DNA of 64,000 bases from Mycobacterium sp. ACS1612 (GTDB lineage Bacteria > Actinomycetota > Actinomycetes > Mycobacteriales > Mycobacteriaceae). Of the stretch, positions 43,612 to 51,764 are shown in pieces (position 1 is the first letter of the stretch; each line of letters opens with the position of its first letter). The stretch covers positions 25,839 to 89,838 of the forward strand of contig NZ_LZHZ01000007.1 in assembly GCF_001667505.1 (NCBI RefSeq). Reading direction: 5' to 3'. The position numbers and the translations under genes are program-made. The notes below the pieces were generated by a model. That model was not told where the DNA came from. It saw only the letters and a list, made by a program, of their open reading frames with translations, and searched no databases.

Positions 43612-43656
43612 ACCAATCAGTCTACAATTAATCGCACTATTTACGGCGCAGGACAC
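42838..43656 (-). mobile_element. Degenerate IS630-family insertion sequence
   Basis: Perfect 13-base terminal inverted repeats GTGTCCTGCGCCG (42838-42850) and CGGCGCAGGACAC (43644-43656) are each bordered by TA (42836-42837 and 43657-43658), the target duplication typical of IS630/Tc1-mariner. The ~820-base body is shorter than a full IS630 (about 1.1 kb), because the transposase gene has lost segments. The insert lies between the MFS gene and the CFA synthase gene and supplies part of the latter's stop codon. Confidence 0.88.
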
Positions 43657-44966
43657 TAGGGTGTCCACCACGGCCGCAGCGGCAGCCCGCCGTCGCGGCC
43701 ATGCGAGTCCAGCTTGACCGCCAGAACCTGGTGCAGCTGAACGACATTGGTCTCGAAGCCCACCCGCGAGCCTGCCATGTACAGGCCCCACACCTTCGCG
43801 GTGGGCAGCCCGACCTCTTCGACGGCCTCGTCCCAGTGCTCGACGAGGTTGCGGCACCAGTCGCGCAGCGTCAGCGCGTAGTGGTGGCGCAGGTTCTCCT
43901 CGTGGATCACCTCGAGGCCGACGTCCTGCGCCTCGGTGATGATGCGGCCAGAGCCCGTCAGCTCACCGTCGGGGAACACGTAGCGGTCGATGAACCCGCC
44001 TGCGCTCGGCGCGCTCCTGTTGTCCGGCCGGGTGATGCAGTGGTTGAGCAACAGCCCGCCGGTGCGCAGCTTCGACTTGAGGAACCGGAAGTACGACGGA
44101 TAGTTGTGCACGCCAATGTGTTCCGTCAGACCGATCGACGAGACCGCATCGAAACCGGACTCCCGCACGTCGCGGTAGTCGCTGTGCCGCACCTCGGCGA
44201 GGTCGGACAACCCCTGCTCGGCGATGGCCTGCTGCGCCCACGCGGCTTGTTGTTGTGACAGCGTGACGCCGATGGCCTTCACACCCTGTCGTGCCGCGTA
44301 ACGCACCATGCCGCCCCAGCCGCAGCCGACGTCGAGCAGTCGGTCGCCCGGTTTCAGCCGCAGCTTGTCGAACACCAACCGGTACTTGTTCTCCTGCGCC
44401 TCCTCCAGCGTCGCATCCGGGGTCGGGTAACACGCGCAGGTGTACGTCATCGAGGGGCCAAGAACCCACTCGTAGAACGTGTTTGACACGTCGTAGTGAT
44501 GATGTATTGCCTCGGCATCACGAATCCGACTGTGCCGCAAGCCTTCTGCCATGCGACGCCAGCGCGGCAGCGCTTCTTGCGGCGGTGGCGCGATCGGCTT
44601 CAGATGCTCGAAGCCGATCGAGCGGATGATATTCGGCAGCAGCCGCGCCGGTGGCAGCTTGAAGTCCATCTTGTCGGCGAGCGCCTTCAGCAGCTCGTAG
44701 GGATCGCCGGGGTGCACACCGAGAGGCTCAAGGTCACCCGAGACGTACGCACGCGCCAGGCCGAGATCGCCGGGGGCAGTGGCCAGGTAGGTGGTGCCGC
44801 GCGGTGTCTTCAGATCAAGGCCGACGGGCGCATCCGCAGGCCCGGCCGTGCTTCCGTCGTACGCGGTGAACTTCAGCGGAAGTTGCCCAGCCGCGAAGAT
44901 CTCCAGGATCTCGGCCAGCGTCAGCTTTCTCGCTGGCGCGTGGGTGTGCTCTTTGAATGTCGTCAT
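43656..44966 (-). CDS. Cyclopropane-fatty-acid synthase-type SAM methyltransferase (Rv3720-like)
   Basis: 436 residues. SAM-binding loop at 211-219 (LLDVGCGWGGM). CFA family motifs: HHHYDVSNTFYEWVLGPSMTYTCACY, VTLSQQQAAWAQ, SSIGLTEHIGVHNYPSYF. Longer N-terminal domain than mycolic-acid cyclopropane synthases (MmaA/CmaA), as in the Rv3720/UfaA group. Likely methylates or cyclopropanates unsaturated fatty acyl chains of phospholipids. It follows an FAD oxidoreductase gene with a 4-bp overlap. The stop codon TAG (43658-43656) is formed at the border of the IS element, so the original C terminus may have been slightly different. Confidence 0.9.
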   Translation of the reverse strand: MTTFKEHTHAPARKLTLAEILEIFAAGQLPLKFTAYDGSTAGPADAPVGLDLKTPRGTTYLATAPGDLGLARAYVSGDLEPLGVHPGDPYELLKALADKMDFKLPPARLLPNIIRSIGFEHLKPIAPPPQEALPRWRRMAEGLRHSRIRDAEAIHHHYDVSNTFYEWVLGPSMTYTCACYPTPDATLEEAQENKYRLVFDKLRLKPGDRLLDVGCGWGGMVRYAARQGVKAIGVTLSQQQAAWAQQAIAEQGLSDLAEVRHSDYRDVRESGFDAVSSIGLTEHIGVHNYPSYFRFLKSKLRTGGLLLNHCITRPDNRSAPSAGGFIDRYVFPDGELTGSGRIITEAQDVGLEVIHEENLRHHYALTLRDWCRNLVEHWDEAVEEVGLPTAKVWGLYMAGSRVGFETNVVQLHQVLAVKLDSHGRDGGLPLRPWWTP

Positions 44967-46354
44967 CGTCTTTGCACCGCCTTCGCATACAGGTCTAGCA
45001 GCCGTGAGTCAGGGTCGTACGTCTTCTTGACGGTCTTGTAAGCCTCTCCGCCGTACAGTTCGTCAAACTCATCATGGGAGTAATACGCATCCGAATACAG
45101 CGATTTGTGACCTTCAAGACTGCTCACCTTGCGTTCGATCAGCCTGTTCGTGTATCCCTCGGTCGGCCCGACCGGTACCGACGACCAGAAGCCGACGTTG
45201 ACGTAGGTGTGGTGCGGGCGAAGCGGATACAGCGGCCAACCGCCCTCGTCGCGCAGGCGCAGCGGGCACAGCCACACCGGTTCGATGGGCACATTGGCCA
45301 GGAACCAGTCGAGGAATTCGGCGGTGCGCTCGATCGGCACCTCGATGTCCTGCACGACCCGCTCACGAGGTGGCCTGCCGTTGCGCTTCTCGATGCGGTC
45401 GGCGATGTTGAACCGCTGGTCGTAGCCGATCAGCTTCCAATAGAAGCTGCTGCGCCGGTAGCGCCGCGGCCACAGTCGCCGGATCTGCGGGTTCTGCGCG
45501 CCGAATGCCCGTGAGCACCAGAACCAGTCGGTGTCCCACCGCCACAGGTAGTCGTGGATGGTGAGGCGGTCGTGCTTCTCGGCTCCCTCTGCATTTGAGT
45601 GGTGCTGGATGGACCGGTAGTAGATCTGCTGACCGGTGTAGTCGCTTACGGGGCCTGGCGTCGCGGTCTGGAAGCCCAGCGTCAGGTAACTCTCGGTGGC
45701 GCTGAACACCACGCCGTCGAGGTAGTCGACCGGGGTGCCGTCGTGGCCGCCGGTCTCGATGATGCGGTCCATGGCCGCCACCAGGTCGTCGATCGAGTGA
45801 AACCTCAGATGCCGCAATGCCACAAAGGGTCGCACCGTCTCCAGCTCGATCTTCAACCGAACCGAATAACCCAGCGTCCCATAGGAATTGGGGAAAGCCC
45901 GGAACAGATCGGCGTGCTGCTCTTGCGACGCGGTGAGCACCTCGCCTGAGCCGGTGAGGATGTCCATCTCGAGCACGGATTCGTGCGGCAGGCCGTTGCG
46001 GAACGAGGCCGATTCGATCCCGAGCCCGGTGACCGCCCCGCCCAGGGTGATGGTTTTCAGCTGCGGCACCACCAGCGGCGAGAGGCCGTAGGGCAGGGTG
46101 GCCGCGACGAGGTCTTGGTAGGTGCACATGCCCGCGACGTCGGCGGTGCGCGCCTCGGGGTCGACGGCGATGACCCCGGTCAGCCCCGAGGTGTCCAGCC
46201 CCTTGGCGGTGGTTTTCGCGCGGGCGCGGAAAAGGTTCGACGTGGGTTTGGCGAGTCGCACGGTGGCGCTCGGCGGGATCTCTCGATAGCTGGCGAGCAG
46301 CCGTTGCACACCCGCAGCGTGCGCAGCCTGTGCGTCGCTCCCCTCAACTGACAC
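44963..46354 (-). CDS. FAD-linked oxidoreductase (Rv3719-like; TmsA/BfaA/DHCR24 group)
   Basis: 463 residues. FAD_binding_4 domain: GLTGVIAVDPEARTADVAGMCTYQDLVAATL, PLVVPQLKTITLGGAVTGLG, IESASFRNGLPHESVLEMD. The C-terminal half (WRWDTDWFWCSRAFGAQNP, RERVVQDIEVPIERTAEFLDWF) is shared with DHCR24-like reductases and with the oxidoreductase that, together with a CFA-type methyltransferase, makes 10-methyl-branched tuberculostearic acid. The 4-bp overlap with a methyltransferase gene here suggests an analogous two-step alkene methylation and reduction. Confidence 0.85.
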   Translation of the reverse strand: MSVEGSDAQAAHAAGVQRLLASYREIPPSATVRLAKPTSNLFRARAKTTAKGLDTSGLTGVIAVDPEARTADVAGMCTYQDLVAATLPYGLSPLVVPQLKTITLGGAVTGLGIESASFRNGLPHESVLEMDILTGSGEVLTASQEQHADLFRAFPNSYGTLGYSVRLKIELETVRPFVALRHLRFHSIDDLVAAMDRIIETGGHDGTPVDYLDGVVFSATESYLTLGFQTATPGPVSDYTGQQIYYRSIQHHSNAEGAEKHDRLTIHDYLWRWDTDWFWCSRAFGAQNPQIRRLWPRRYRRSSFYWKLIGYDQRFNIADRIEKRNGRPPRERVVQDIEVPIERTAEFLDWFLANVPIEPVWLCPLRLRDEGGWPLYPLRPHHTYVNVGFWSSVPVGPTEGYTNRLIERKVSSLEGHKSLYSDAYYSHDEFDELYGGEAYKTVKKTYDPDSRLLDLYAKAVQRR

Positions 46355-46418
46355 AGATATACGCTAGTCCGCGGTCGCAGCCGATGCGACCGCACCGAGA
46401 GGACAGGAGAGCTATCTC

Positions 46419-46859
46419 ATGGGTCAGGTGAGCGCGTCCAGCACCGTCTTGATTGACGCCGCACCGGAGGTGGTGCTGGCGGCGGTGGCGGATTACGCGA
46501 CCGTGCGCCCGAAGATCCTGTCGTCGCACTACAGCGATTACCAGGTGCTCGAGGGCGGCCAGGGCGCGGGCACCGTCGCCAGCTGGAAGCTGCAGGCCAC
46601 CAAGTCGCGGGTGCGTGACGTCAAGGCCAACGTCGACGTGGCGGGCCACACCGTGATCGAGAAGGACGCGAACTCGTCGATGATCACCAACTGGACCGTC
46701 GCCCCGGCCGGTTCCGGCTCGTCGGTGACTGTCAAGACGTCGTGGCAGGGCGCGGGCGGCATCGGCGGCTTCTTCGAGAAGACGTTCGCGCCGCTGGGAC
46801 TGCGCAAGATCCAGGACGAAGTGCTGGCGAACCTGAAAGCCCAAGTCGAGAAGGGCTAG
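46419..46859 (+). CDS. SRPBCC-fold protein (Rv3718c-like)
   Basis: 146 residues, ATG preceded by GGACAGGAGAGC. Single START-like domain: VSASSTVLIDAAPEVVLAAV, ADYATVRPKILSSHYSDYQV, NVDVAGHTVIEKDANSSMIT, then FFEKTFAPLGLRKIQDEVL. Hydrophobic-ligand-binding fold; substrate unknown. Divergent from the FAD oxidoreductase and adjacent to lipid genes, so lipid binding is plausible. Ends with a 4-bp overlap on the convergent amidase gene. Confidence 0.85.
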   Translation: MGQVSASSTVLIDAAPEVVLAAVADYATVRPKILSSHYSDYQVLEGGQGAGTVASWKLQATKSRVRDVKANVDVAGHTVIEKDANSSMITNWTVAPAGSGSSVTVKTSWQGAGGIGGFFEKTFAPLGLRKIQDEVLANLKAQVEKG

Positions 46860-47617
46860 CTGGCCCGGGGCGGCTGGGTGCCAAGGAAGCCCGCGATGCC
46901 GCGCACGACGGCCTCGGCGTACTTCTGCCTGCCCTCGGGCGTCTTCATCAGCCCGGAGTCGACGGGATTCTTCATGTTGCCCAGTTCGACCAGGATCGAC
47001 GGGTACTGAGCCAGGTTGAGGCCCGCGATGTCGGAGCGGGGGTCCAGGCCGTTCGAGCCGGTGTAGGTCGACGGCACGAACCCTGACGCCGCGAGTTGGT
47101 CGCGCATGGTCCTGGCGAATTGCACCGCCGGGCCCGCCTGCATCTGGTTCAGCGGCGGCGACGAGTAGAGCACGTGGAAGCCGCGGCCGGTGGGCGGGCC
47201 GCCGTCGCCGTGGATGCTGACGATGGCGTTGGGATGCAGCGCGTTGGCCATCGCGGCGCGTTCGTCGACGCAGGGGCCGAGGCCCGTGTCGTTGCCACGG
47301 GACATCGCGGTGCGCACGCCGAGCGCCGTCAACTCCTGCCGGATGCGCAGCGTGGTGTCCCAGGTGAAGGTGTGCTCGGGATAGCCGTCGTCGGTCGACG
47401 TTCCGCTCTCCTGACAGTTCTTGGTGCCGCCCCGGCCGGTCGGCACCTGCCTGCTGATGGAGGCGTCGTTGGCGCCGTTGTGGCCGGGGTCGAGGAACAC
47501 GATCATCCCGGCGATGTTGGCAGGGGCGGCGGAGGCGGGGCTGGCGAGTGTCGACGCGGCGACAAGCAGAGCGGTGGCCATCGCGGCGCCGACACGCAGG
47601 CAGGCTGTGACGTGCAC
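46856..47617 (-). CDS. ami1: Secreted N-acetylmuramoyl-L-alanine amidase (Ami1/Rv3717-like)
   Basis: 253 residues from GTG 47617. Signal peptide ~1-31 (LRVGAAMATALLVAASTLA, SPASA). Amidase_3 zinc fold: first ligand His46 (FLDPGHNG), IVSIHGDGGPPTGRGFH with another ligand histidine, and the catalytic Glu in SILVELGNMKN. The insert VPTGRGGTKNCQESGTSTDD matches Rv3717. Cleaves the bond between MurNAc and the stem peptide during cell separation. Confidence 0.92.
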   Translation of the reverse strand: MHVTACLRVGAAMATALLVAASTLASPASAAPANIAGMIVFLDPGHNGANDASISRQVPTGRGGTKNCQESGTSTDDGYPEHTFTWDTTLRIRQELTALGVRTAMSRGNDTGLGPCVDERAAMANALHPNAIVSIHGDGGPPTGRGFHVLYSSPPLNQMQAGPAVQFARTMRDQLAASGFVPSTYTGSNGLDPRSDIAGLNLAQYPSILVELGNMKNPVDSGLMKTPEGRQKYAEAVVRGIAGFLGTQPPRAS

Positions 47618-47727
47618 GGCGCCACGGTAACGGCACGGCCGACTAGGCTGAAAGGCCGAACCGCCGCTTGTGGATGAGCGCAACCAAGTCGAGACCCATC
47701 TGCAACTAACACGCAAGGGGACCAGTC

Positions 47728-48060
47728 ATGCAACCCGGAGGCACGCCCGACATGTCGGCACTCCTCGCGCAGGCGCAGCAGGTGCAGCAGCAGCTGATGG
47801 AGGCGCAGGAGGCGCTGGCCAATGCCGAGGTGCACGGTCAGGCCGGCGGCGGACTGGTGCAGGTCACGATGAAGGGCAGCGGTGAGGTGGTGGCCCTGTC
47901 GATCGACCCGAAGGTCGTCGACCCGTCCGACGTCGAGACGCTGCAGGACCTCGTCGTCGGCGCGATCGCCGATGCCGCCAAGCAGGTCACCATCCTGGCC
48001 CACGACCGGCTCGGACCGCTCGCAGGCGGGATGGGCGGTTTGGGATTGCCAGGTGTTTGA
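47728..48060 (+). CDS. ybaB: YbaB/EbfC nucleoid-associated protein
   Basis: 110 residues with an AAGGGGA site. YbaB fold: [58 protein letters not shown], then [20 protein letters not shown]. Small dimeric DNA-binding protein almost always next to recR, as here. The recR start codon lies within its last codons. Confidence 0.95.
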   Translation: MQPGGTPDMSALLAQAQQVQQQLMEAQEALANAEVHGQAGGGLVQVTMKGSGEVVALSIDPKVVDPSDVETLQDLVVGAIADAAKQVTILAHDRLGPLAGGMGGLGLPGV

Positions 48061-48652
48061 GGGCCCCGTCCAGGATCTGATCGACGAGCTCGGCAAGCTG
48101 CCAGGCATCGGGCCGAAGAGCGCGCAGCGGATCGCGTTTCACCTGTTGTCGGTCGAGCCGCCTGACATCGACCGGCTGACCGCCGTGCTGAACAGGGTGC
48201 GCGACGGCGTGAAGTTCTGCGCGGAGTGCGGCAACGTCTCCGACGAAGACCGGTGCCGCATCTGTAGTGATCCTCGCCGCGACGAGTCGCTTGTCTGCGT
48301 GGTCGAGGAGCCGAAAGACGTGCAGGCCGTGGAGCGCACGCGTGAGTTCCGCGGCCGCTACCACGTGTTGGGTGGGGCCCTGGATCCGCTGTCCGGCATT
48401 GGGCCAGAACAACTTCGGATTCGTCAGCTGTTGAACCGGCTTGGCGAGTCGGACATCTCCGAGGTGATCATCGCGACGGATCCGAACACCGAGGGCGAAG
48501 CGACCGCGACGTATCTGGTGCGGATGCTGCGCGATATCCCGGGGTTGACGGTGACGCGCATCGCGTCGGGCCTGCCAATGGGCGGCGACCTGGAATTCGC
48601 CGACGAGTTGACGCTTGGCCGGGCGCTGGCTGGCCGCCGCGCAATGGCCTGA
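48053..48652 (+). CDS. recR: Recombination protein RecR
   Basis: 199 residues from GTG 48053, overlapping the ybaB end by eight bases. Helix-hairpin-helix [20 protein letters not shown]; zinc cysteines 56, 59, 68 and 71 ([16 protein letters not shown]); Toprim domain [15 protein letters not shown] with downstream [13 protein letters not shown]; terminal Walker-like [16 protein letters not shown]. Acts with RecO/RecF in loading RecA at gaps. Confidence 0.96.
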   Translation: MFEGPVQDLIDELGKLPGIGPKSAQRIAFHLLSVEPPDIDRLTAVLNRVRDGVKFCAECGNVSDEDRCRICSDPRRDESLVCVVEEPKDVQAVERTREFRGRYHVLGGALDPLSGIGPEQLRIRQLLNRLGESDISEVIIATDPNTEGEATATYLVRMLRDIPGLTVTRIASGLPMGGDLEFADELTLGRALAGRRAMA

Positions 48653-48702
48653 GGGCGCGTTCCGTTTTGGCTTCCGGCTCCGGTTTCGGTTTCGGTTTCG
48701 CC

Positions 48703-48760
48703 GGAATGCACCTTTTGTTCGGCTTTTCTCGAACTTCCTCTACAAAACGTGCGTTTCGGC
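48703..48760. repeat. Hairpin repeat, left copy flanking the DUF559-type gene
   Basis: 58 bases related to the copy at 49665-49722, at roughly four identical bases in five over the full length, in the same orientation (shared GAATGCACCTTTTG / TTCTCGAA / CTACAAAA / TTTCGGC blocks). The inverted arms here have diverged. It lies 33 bases upstream of the start at 48793. Confidence 0.65.
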
Positions 48761-48792
48761 TCGATGTCGGTGTCCGCTGACACCATTCGGCC

Positions 48793-49641
48793 ATGGGGGA
48801 AGTCTTCATCGGTGCCGAAGCTATCACTGCTGGACGGGTGACAAGGCATGAGTTACGACGTTGGTATCGACCGCTCTACCGGGGGATCTACGGACCTGCG
48901 CGTGTCGCGCCATCTGTCCGCGACAGAGCGACAGCGGCGTGGCTCGCGTCGCAACGCCGCGGTGTGATTGCCGGCATAGTCGCATCCGCATTACATGGAG
49001 CCCAGTGGGTTGACGACGACGTACCGATCGAACTGATTGGAAGTCATGCTCGCACGCAGACAGGCCTGATCGTGCGTGACGAGGCGCTGGACACTGACGA
49101 GGTGACGTGGGTTGGCAAGTTGCCTGTGACCACTCGGGTACGGACCGCATTCGACCTGGGCCGACTTCTGCCTCGCGACGAAGCGGTGGCGCGCCTCGAT
49201 GCACTAATGCATTCACAGGTCTTCTCGAGCGAAGACGTCCTTCTACTGGCCAAGCGTCGTCGCGGTGCACGGGGACTCAAGGCGCTCAGGACCGTGCTGC
49301 CGCTTGTCGACGGCGGTTCCGCGTCGCCGCGAGAGTCGTGGCTCCGGTTGCTCTACATAGACGCTGGATTGCCAAGGCCGACAACTCAAATCCCCATCGT
49401 CGAAGGCCGCGGACGACTTGTCCGGATGGCGGACCTGGGTTGGGAAGAGTTCATGACTGTGTCCGAGTACGACGGTGGACTCCACCAAACCAACCGCGGA
49501 AAATACGTCAACGACATCCGAAGTTTGCGAAAGGCAAGGGAACTCGGGTGGATTGTCGATCAGGTGGTCAAGGAGGACCGGGAGGAAGACATCGTCAAGC
49601 GTGCTTGGAGAGCGCTGACGAGTCGCGGATGGAAACCCTAG
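48793..49641 (+). CDS. AbiEi-like/DUF559 protein with Vsr-type nuclease fold
   Basis: 282 residues. Residues ~5-90 resemble the AbiEi-type winged-helix region (ITAGRVTRHELRRWYRPLYRGIYG, VIAGIVASALHGAQW). Residues ~175-275 match DUF559/Vsr-like PD-(D/E)XK endonucleases: SPRESWLRLLYIDAGLPRPTTQ, DLGWEEFMTVSEYDGGLHQT, DIRSLRKARELGWIV, with candidate catalytic Glu/Asp in SEYDGG. No Shine-Dalgarno. Codon use is visibly less GC-rich than in recR or murT. Such genes are frequent in actinobacteria and poorly understood. Flanked by two hairpin repeats. M. tuberculosis has a hypothetical gene (Rv3714c) in the same interval as I recall; I do not know if it is related. Confidence 0.8.
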   Translation: MGEVFIGAEAITAGRVTRHELRRWYRPLYRGIYGPARVAPSVRDRATAAWLASQRRGVIAGIVASALHGAQWVDDDVPIELIGSHARTQTGLIVRDEALDTDEVTWVGKLPVTTRVRTAFDLGRLLPRDEAVARLDALMHSQVFSSEDVLLLAKRRRGARGLKALRTVLPLVDGGSASPRESWLRLLYIDAGLPRPTTQIPIVEGRGRLVRMADLGWEEFMTVSEYDGGLHQTNRGKYVNDIRSLRKARELGWIVDQVVKEDREEDIVKRAWRALTSRGWKP

Positions 49642-49663
49642 GCACGGCGTGTTGACGCAACCG

Positions 49664-49722
49664 CGAAATGCACCTTTTGCACAGCCATTCTCGAATTTTC
49701 GCTACAAAAGGTGCATTTCGGC
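49664..49722. repeat. Hairpin repeat, right copy flanking the DUF559-type gene
   Basis: Arms 49664-49679 (CGAAATGCACCTTTTG) and 49705-49720 are perfect 16-base reverse complements with a 25-base loop. Related to 48703-48760. It lies 22 bases after the DUF559 stop and 6 bases before the stop of convergent gatD, so it may also terminate transcription. Confidence 0.75.
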
Positions 49723-49728
49723 GCGGAA

Positions 49729-50445
49729 CTAGACGCGGCGTGGGGCGGCCAGGCGTTCGCGGCGCAACTGCGTTACCTCGTCGATCTCCAGCGGCGCCAA
49801 CTCGCCGACCACCTTCGCCAACAAGTAGTCGGCCAACTGCGGATTGCGCGCCAGGCACGGCCCGTGCAGATACGTCGCGACCACACTGCCCTGGACCGCA
49901 CCGTCGAAGCCGTCGCCGTCGCGGTTGCCCGCCCCGCTGATCACCTTCGCCAGCGGCTGCGCTTCAGCGCCCAAAACCGTTCCACCGCGGTGGTTTTCGA
50001 ACCCGGTGAGCCGCTCGGACAAACCGGGCAGCACCGGCTGCGACACCACCTCGCCGATGGTCCGCTGCTGCTGTGGCGACGTCGTCACGTCCAACAGGCC
50101 CACCCCGTCGACCCGCTCACCCGACGACGTCTCGTACCAGTGCCCCAGCACCTGGATCGCCGCGCAGATCGCCAGCACCGGCGCGCCGCGCCCGACCGCC
50201 CGTTGTAAACCGGGATAGCGGATCAAGTGCTTGGTCGCCAGCCGTTGCGCGTAGTCCTCGGCGCCACCGAGCGTATACAGATCCAACTCCGACGGCACCG
50301 GATCCGCCAGCGTGATTTCCACGATCTCCGCGTCAAAACCGCGCAGCCGCAACCGTTGCCGCAACACCACCGAGTTGCCGCCGTCGCCGTATGTGCCCAT
50401 CACATCGGGCAGCACCAGCCCTATCCGCACCGTCGATTCAGCCAC
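49729..50445 (-). CDS. gatD: Lipid II isoglutaminyl synthase, glutamine amidotransferase subunit GatD
   Basis: 238 residues. Class I glutamine amidotransferase: VGRGAPVLAICAAIQVLGHWYE holds the nucleophile Cys, and SVVATYLHGPCLARNPQLADYLL the catalytic His. Start LVLPDVMGTYGDGGNSVVLRQRL is typical of the CobQ2-like GatD group. It releases ammonia that MurT uses to amidate D-glutamate of lipid II. The start overlaps the murT stop by eight bases. Confidence 0.94.
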   Translation of the reverse strand: MAESTVRIGLVLPDVMGTYGDGGNSVVLRQRLRLRGFDAEIVEITLADPVPSELDLYTLGGAEDYAQRLATKHLIRYPGLQRAVGRGAPVLAICAAIQVLGHWYETSSGERVDGVGLLDVTTSPQQQRTIGEVVSQPVLPGLSERLTGFENHRGGTVLGAEAQPLAKVISGAGNRDGDGFDGAVQGSVVATYLHGPCLARNPQLADYLLAKVVGELAPLEIDEVTQLRRERLAAPRRV

Positions 50446-51664
50446 GCGACAGCGCCCGATTCAGTTGCAGGAACGCGGTGTAGTTCGCGACCACCTCGAC
50501 ATGCCCTGGCGGACAGGATCGAATCGCCTCGATCGCGTCGTGCACCAACGTGTGTTCGACCCCCGCGTATCCCAACCGCACCGCCAGGTCGGTGCCGCGT
50601 TCACCCGCCGCCACCACCGGCTTGTTCACGAAGTGCTCGAAGTCGACGTCCCACAGCCACGACAGATCCTCGCCGTCGGGCACCTGACCGTTCACCGAGA
50701 TCACCACCGATCCGGCGTCGGTGTCGACCATCGACAAGGCCTCCTGCCAACCAGCGGGGTTCTTGGCCAACAACATTCGCACGGTGTGCGCACCGAGTCG
50801 CAGCGTGCGGTACCGGCCCGCCACCTCGTCGACGCTTGACACCGCCGCGACCGCCGCCGCCGGATCCGCGCCCAGCGCCACCGCCGCCGCCACGGCCTGT
50901 GTGGCGTTGCCGCGGTTCACATTCCCCGGCAGCTTCAACGTCATCGGCAGTGAAAGTCCGTCCGGCCCATGGATACTCGTGTCGTCGTACCACCACTGCG
51001 GAGTGGGTCGCTTGAAATCGGTTCCCGTCGAATACCAGTGGCTGCCGTCGCGGACGATGATCTCGCCCGACCGCGGGCAGCTCACCGAATCGTTGGCCCA
51101 CCCGCCGCCCGCGGCCACCCACACCACATGCGGGCTGTCGTAGGCCGCCGACGTCATCAGCACGTCGTCGCAGTTGGCCACCACCACCGTCGACGGATGG
51201 CGCGCCAACCCGCCGCGCAGTGTCCGCTCGATGTGGTTGATCTCACCAACACGGTCCAACTGGTCGCGCGACAAATTCAGCAGCACGATCACCGCCGGAT
51301 CGACCGCGTCGGCCACGTGCGGCACATGCATCTCGTCGACCTCGAGCGCCGCCAATGCCGCCGACCGCGACCCCGCAAGCGCTGCCACCAGTCCTGCGTC
51401 CATATTGGCGCCCTCTGCGTTGGTGGCCACCGGACCCAATGTGCGCAGCGCAGCCGCCGTCATCCGAGTGGTGGTCGATTTGCCGTTGGTCCCGGTGATG
51501 ACGGCCGTGCGACGGCCCTCGCCGAGCTGACGAAGCAGGGATTTGTCCAGCGCAAGGGCCACCAGGCCGCCGATCATCGCGCCCGCGCCGCGGCCGGTGA
51601 CGCGTGACGCCCAGCGTGCGCCTGCCCCGGCCGCGAGTGCGACACGTCCACGAGTGGTGACCAT
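50438..51664 (-). CDS. murT: Lipid II isoglutaminyl synthase, Mur ligase subunit MurT
   Basis: 408 residues from ATG 51664. Mur ligase ATP loop AVITGTNGKSTTTRMTAAAL; ALEVDEMHVPHVADAVDPAVIVLLNLSRDQLDRVGEINH in pieces; KLPGNVNRGNATQAVAAA; and the C-terminal MurT domain (VRMLLAKNPAGWQEAL). An internal region with CDDV and SVSCPRSGEI corresponds to the cysteine/ribbon insert. Works with GatD to make D-isoglutamine in peptidoglycan. Confidence 0.94.
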   Translation of the reverse strand: MVTTRGRVALAAGAGARWASRVTGRGAGAMIGGLVALALDKSLLRQLGEGRRTAVITGTNGKSTTTRMTAAALRTLGPVATNAEGANMDAGLVAALAGSRSAALAALEVDEMHVPHVADAVDPAVIVLLNLSRDQLDRVGEINHIERTLRGGLARHPSTVVVANCDDVLMTSAAYDSPHVVWVAAGGGWANDSVSCPRSGEIIVRDGSHWYSTGTDFKRPTPQWWYDDTSIHGPDGLSLPMTLKLPGNVNRGNATQAVAAAVALGADPAAAVAAVSSVDEVAGRYRTLRLGAHTVRMLLAKNPAGWQEALSMVDTDAGSVVISVNGQVPDGEDLSWLWDVDFEHFVNKPVVAAGERGTDLAVRLGYAGVEHTLVHDAIEAIRSCPPGHVEVVANYTAFLQLNRALSRG

Positions 51665-51764
51665 CCCCCGGCAGTCTAAAAGGGCAGTAGCAGGTAGCCG
51701 ACACGCGCTCCCAGCGATGCGGGCCTTCAACGGAATTGTCGGCCCCCCGTGCCATCCTCGAAAT

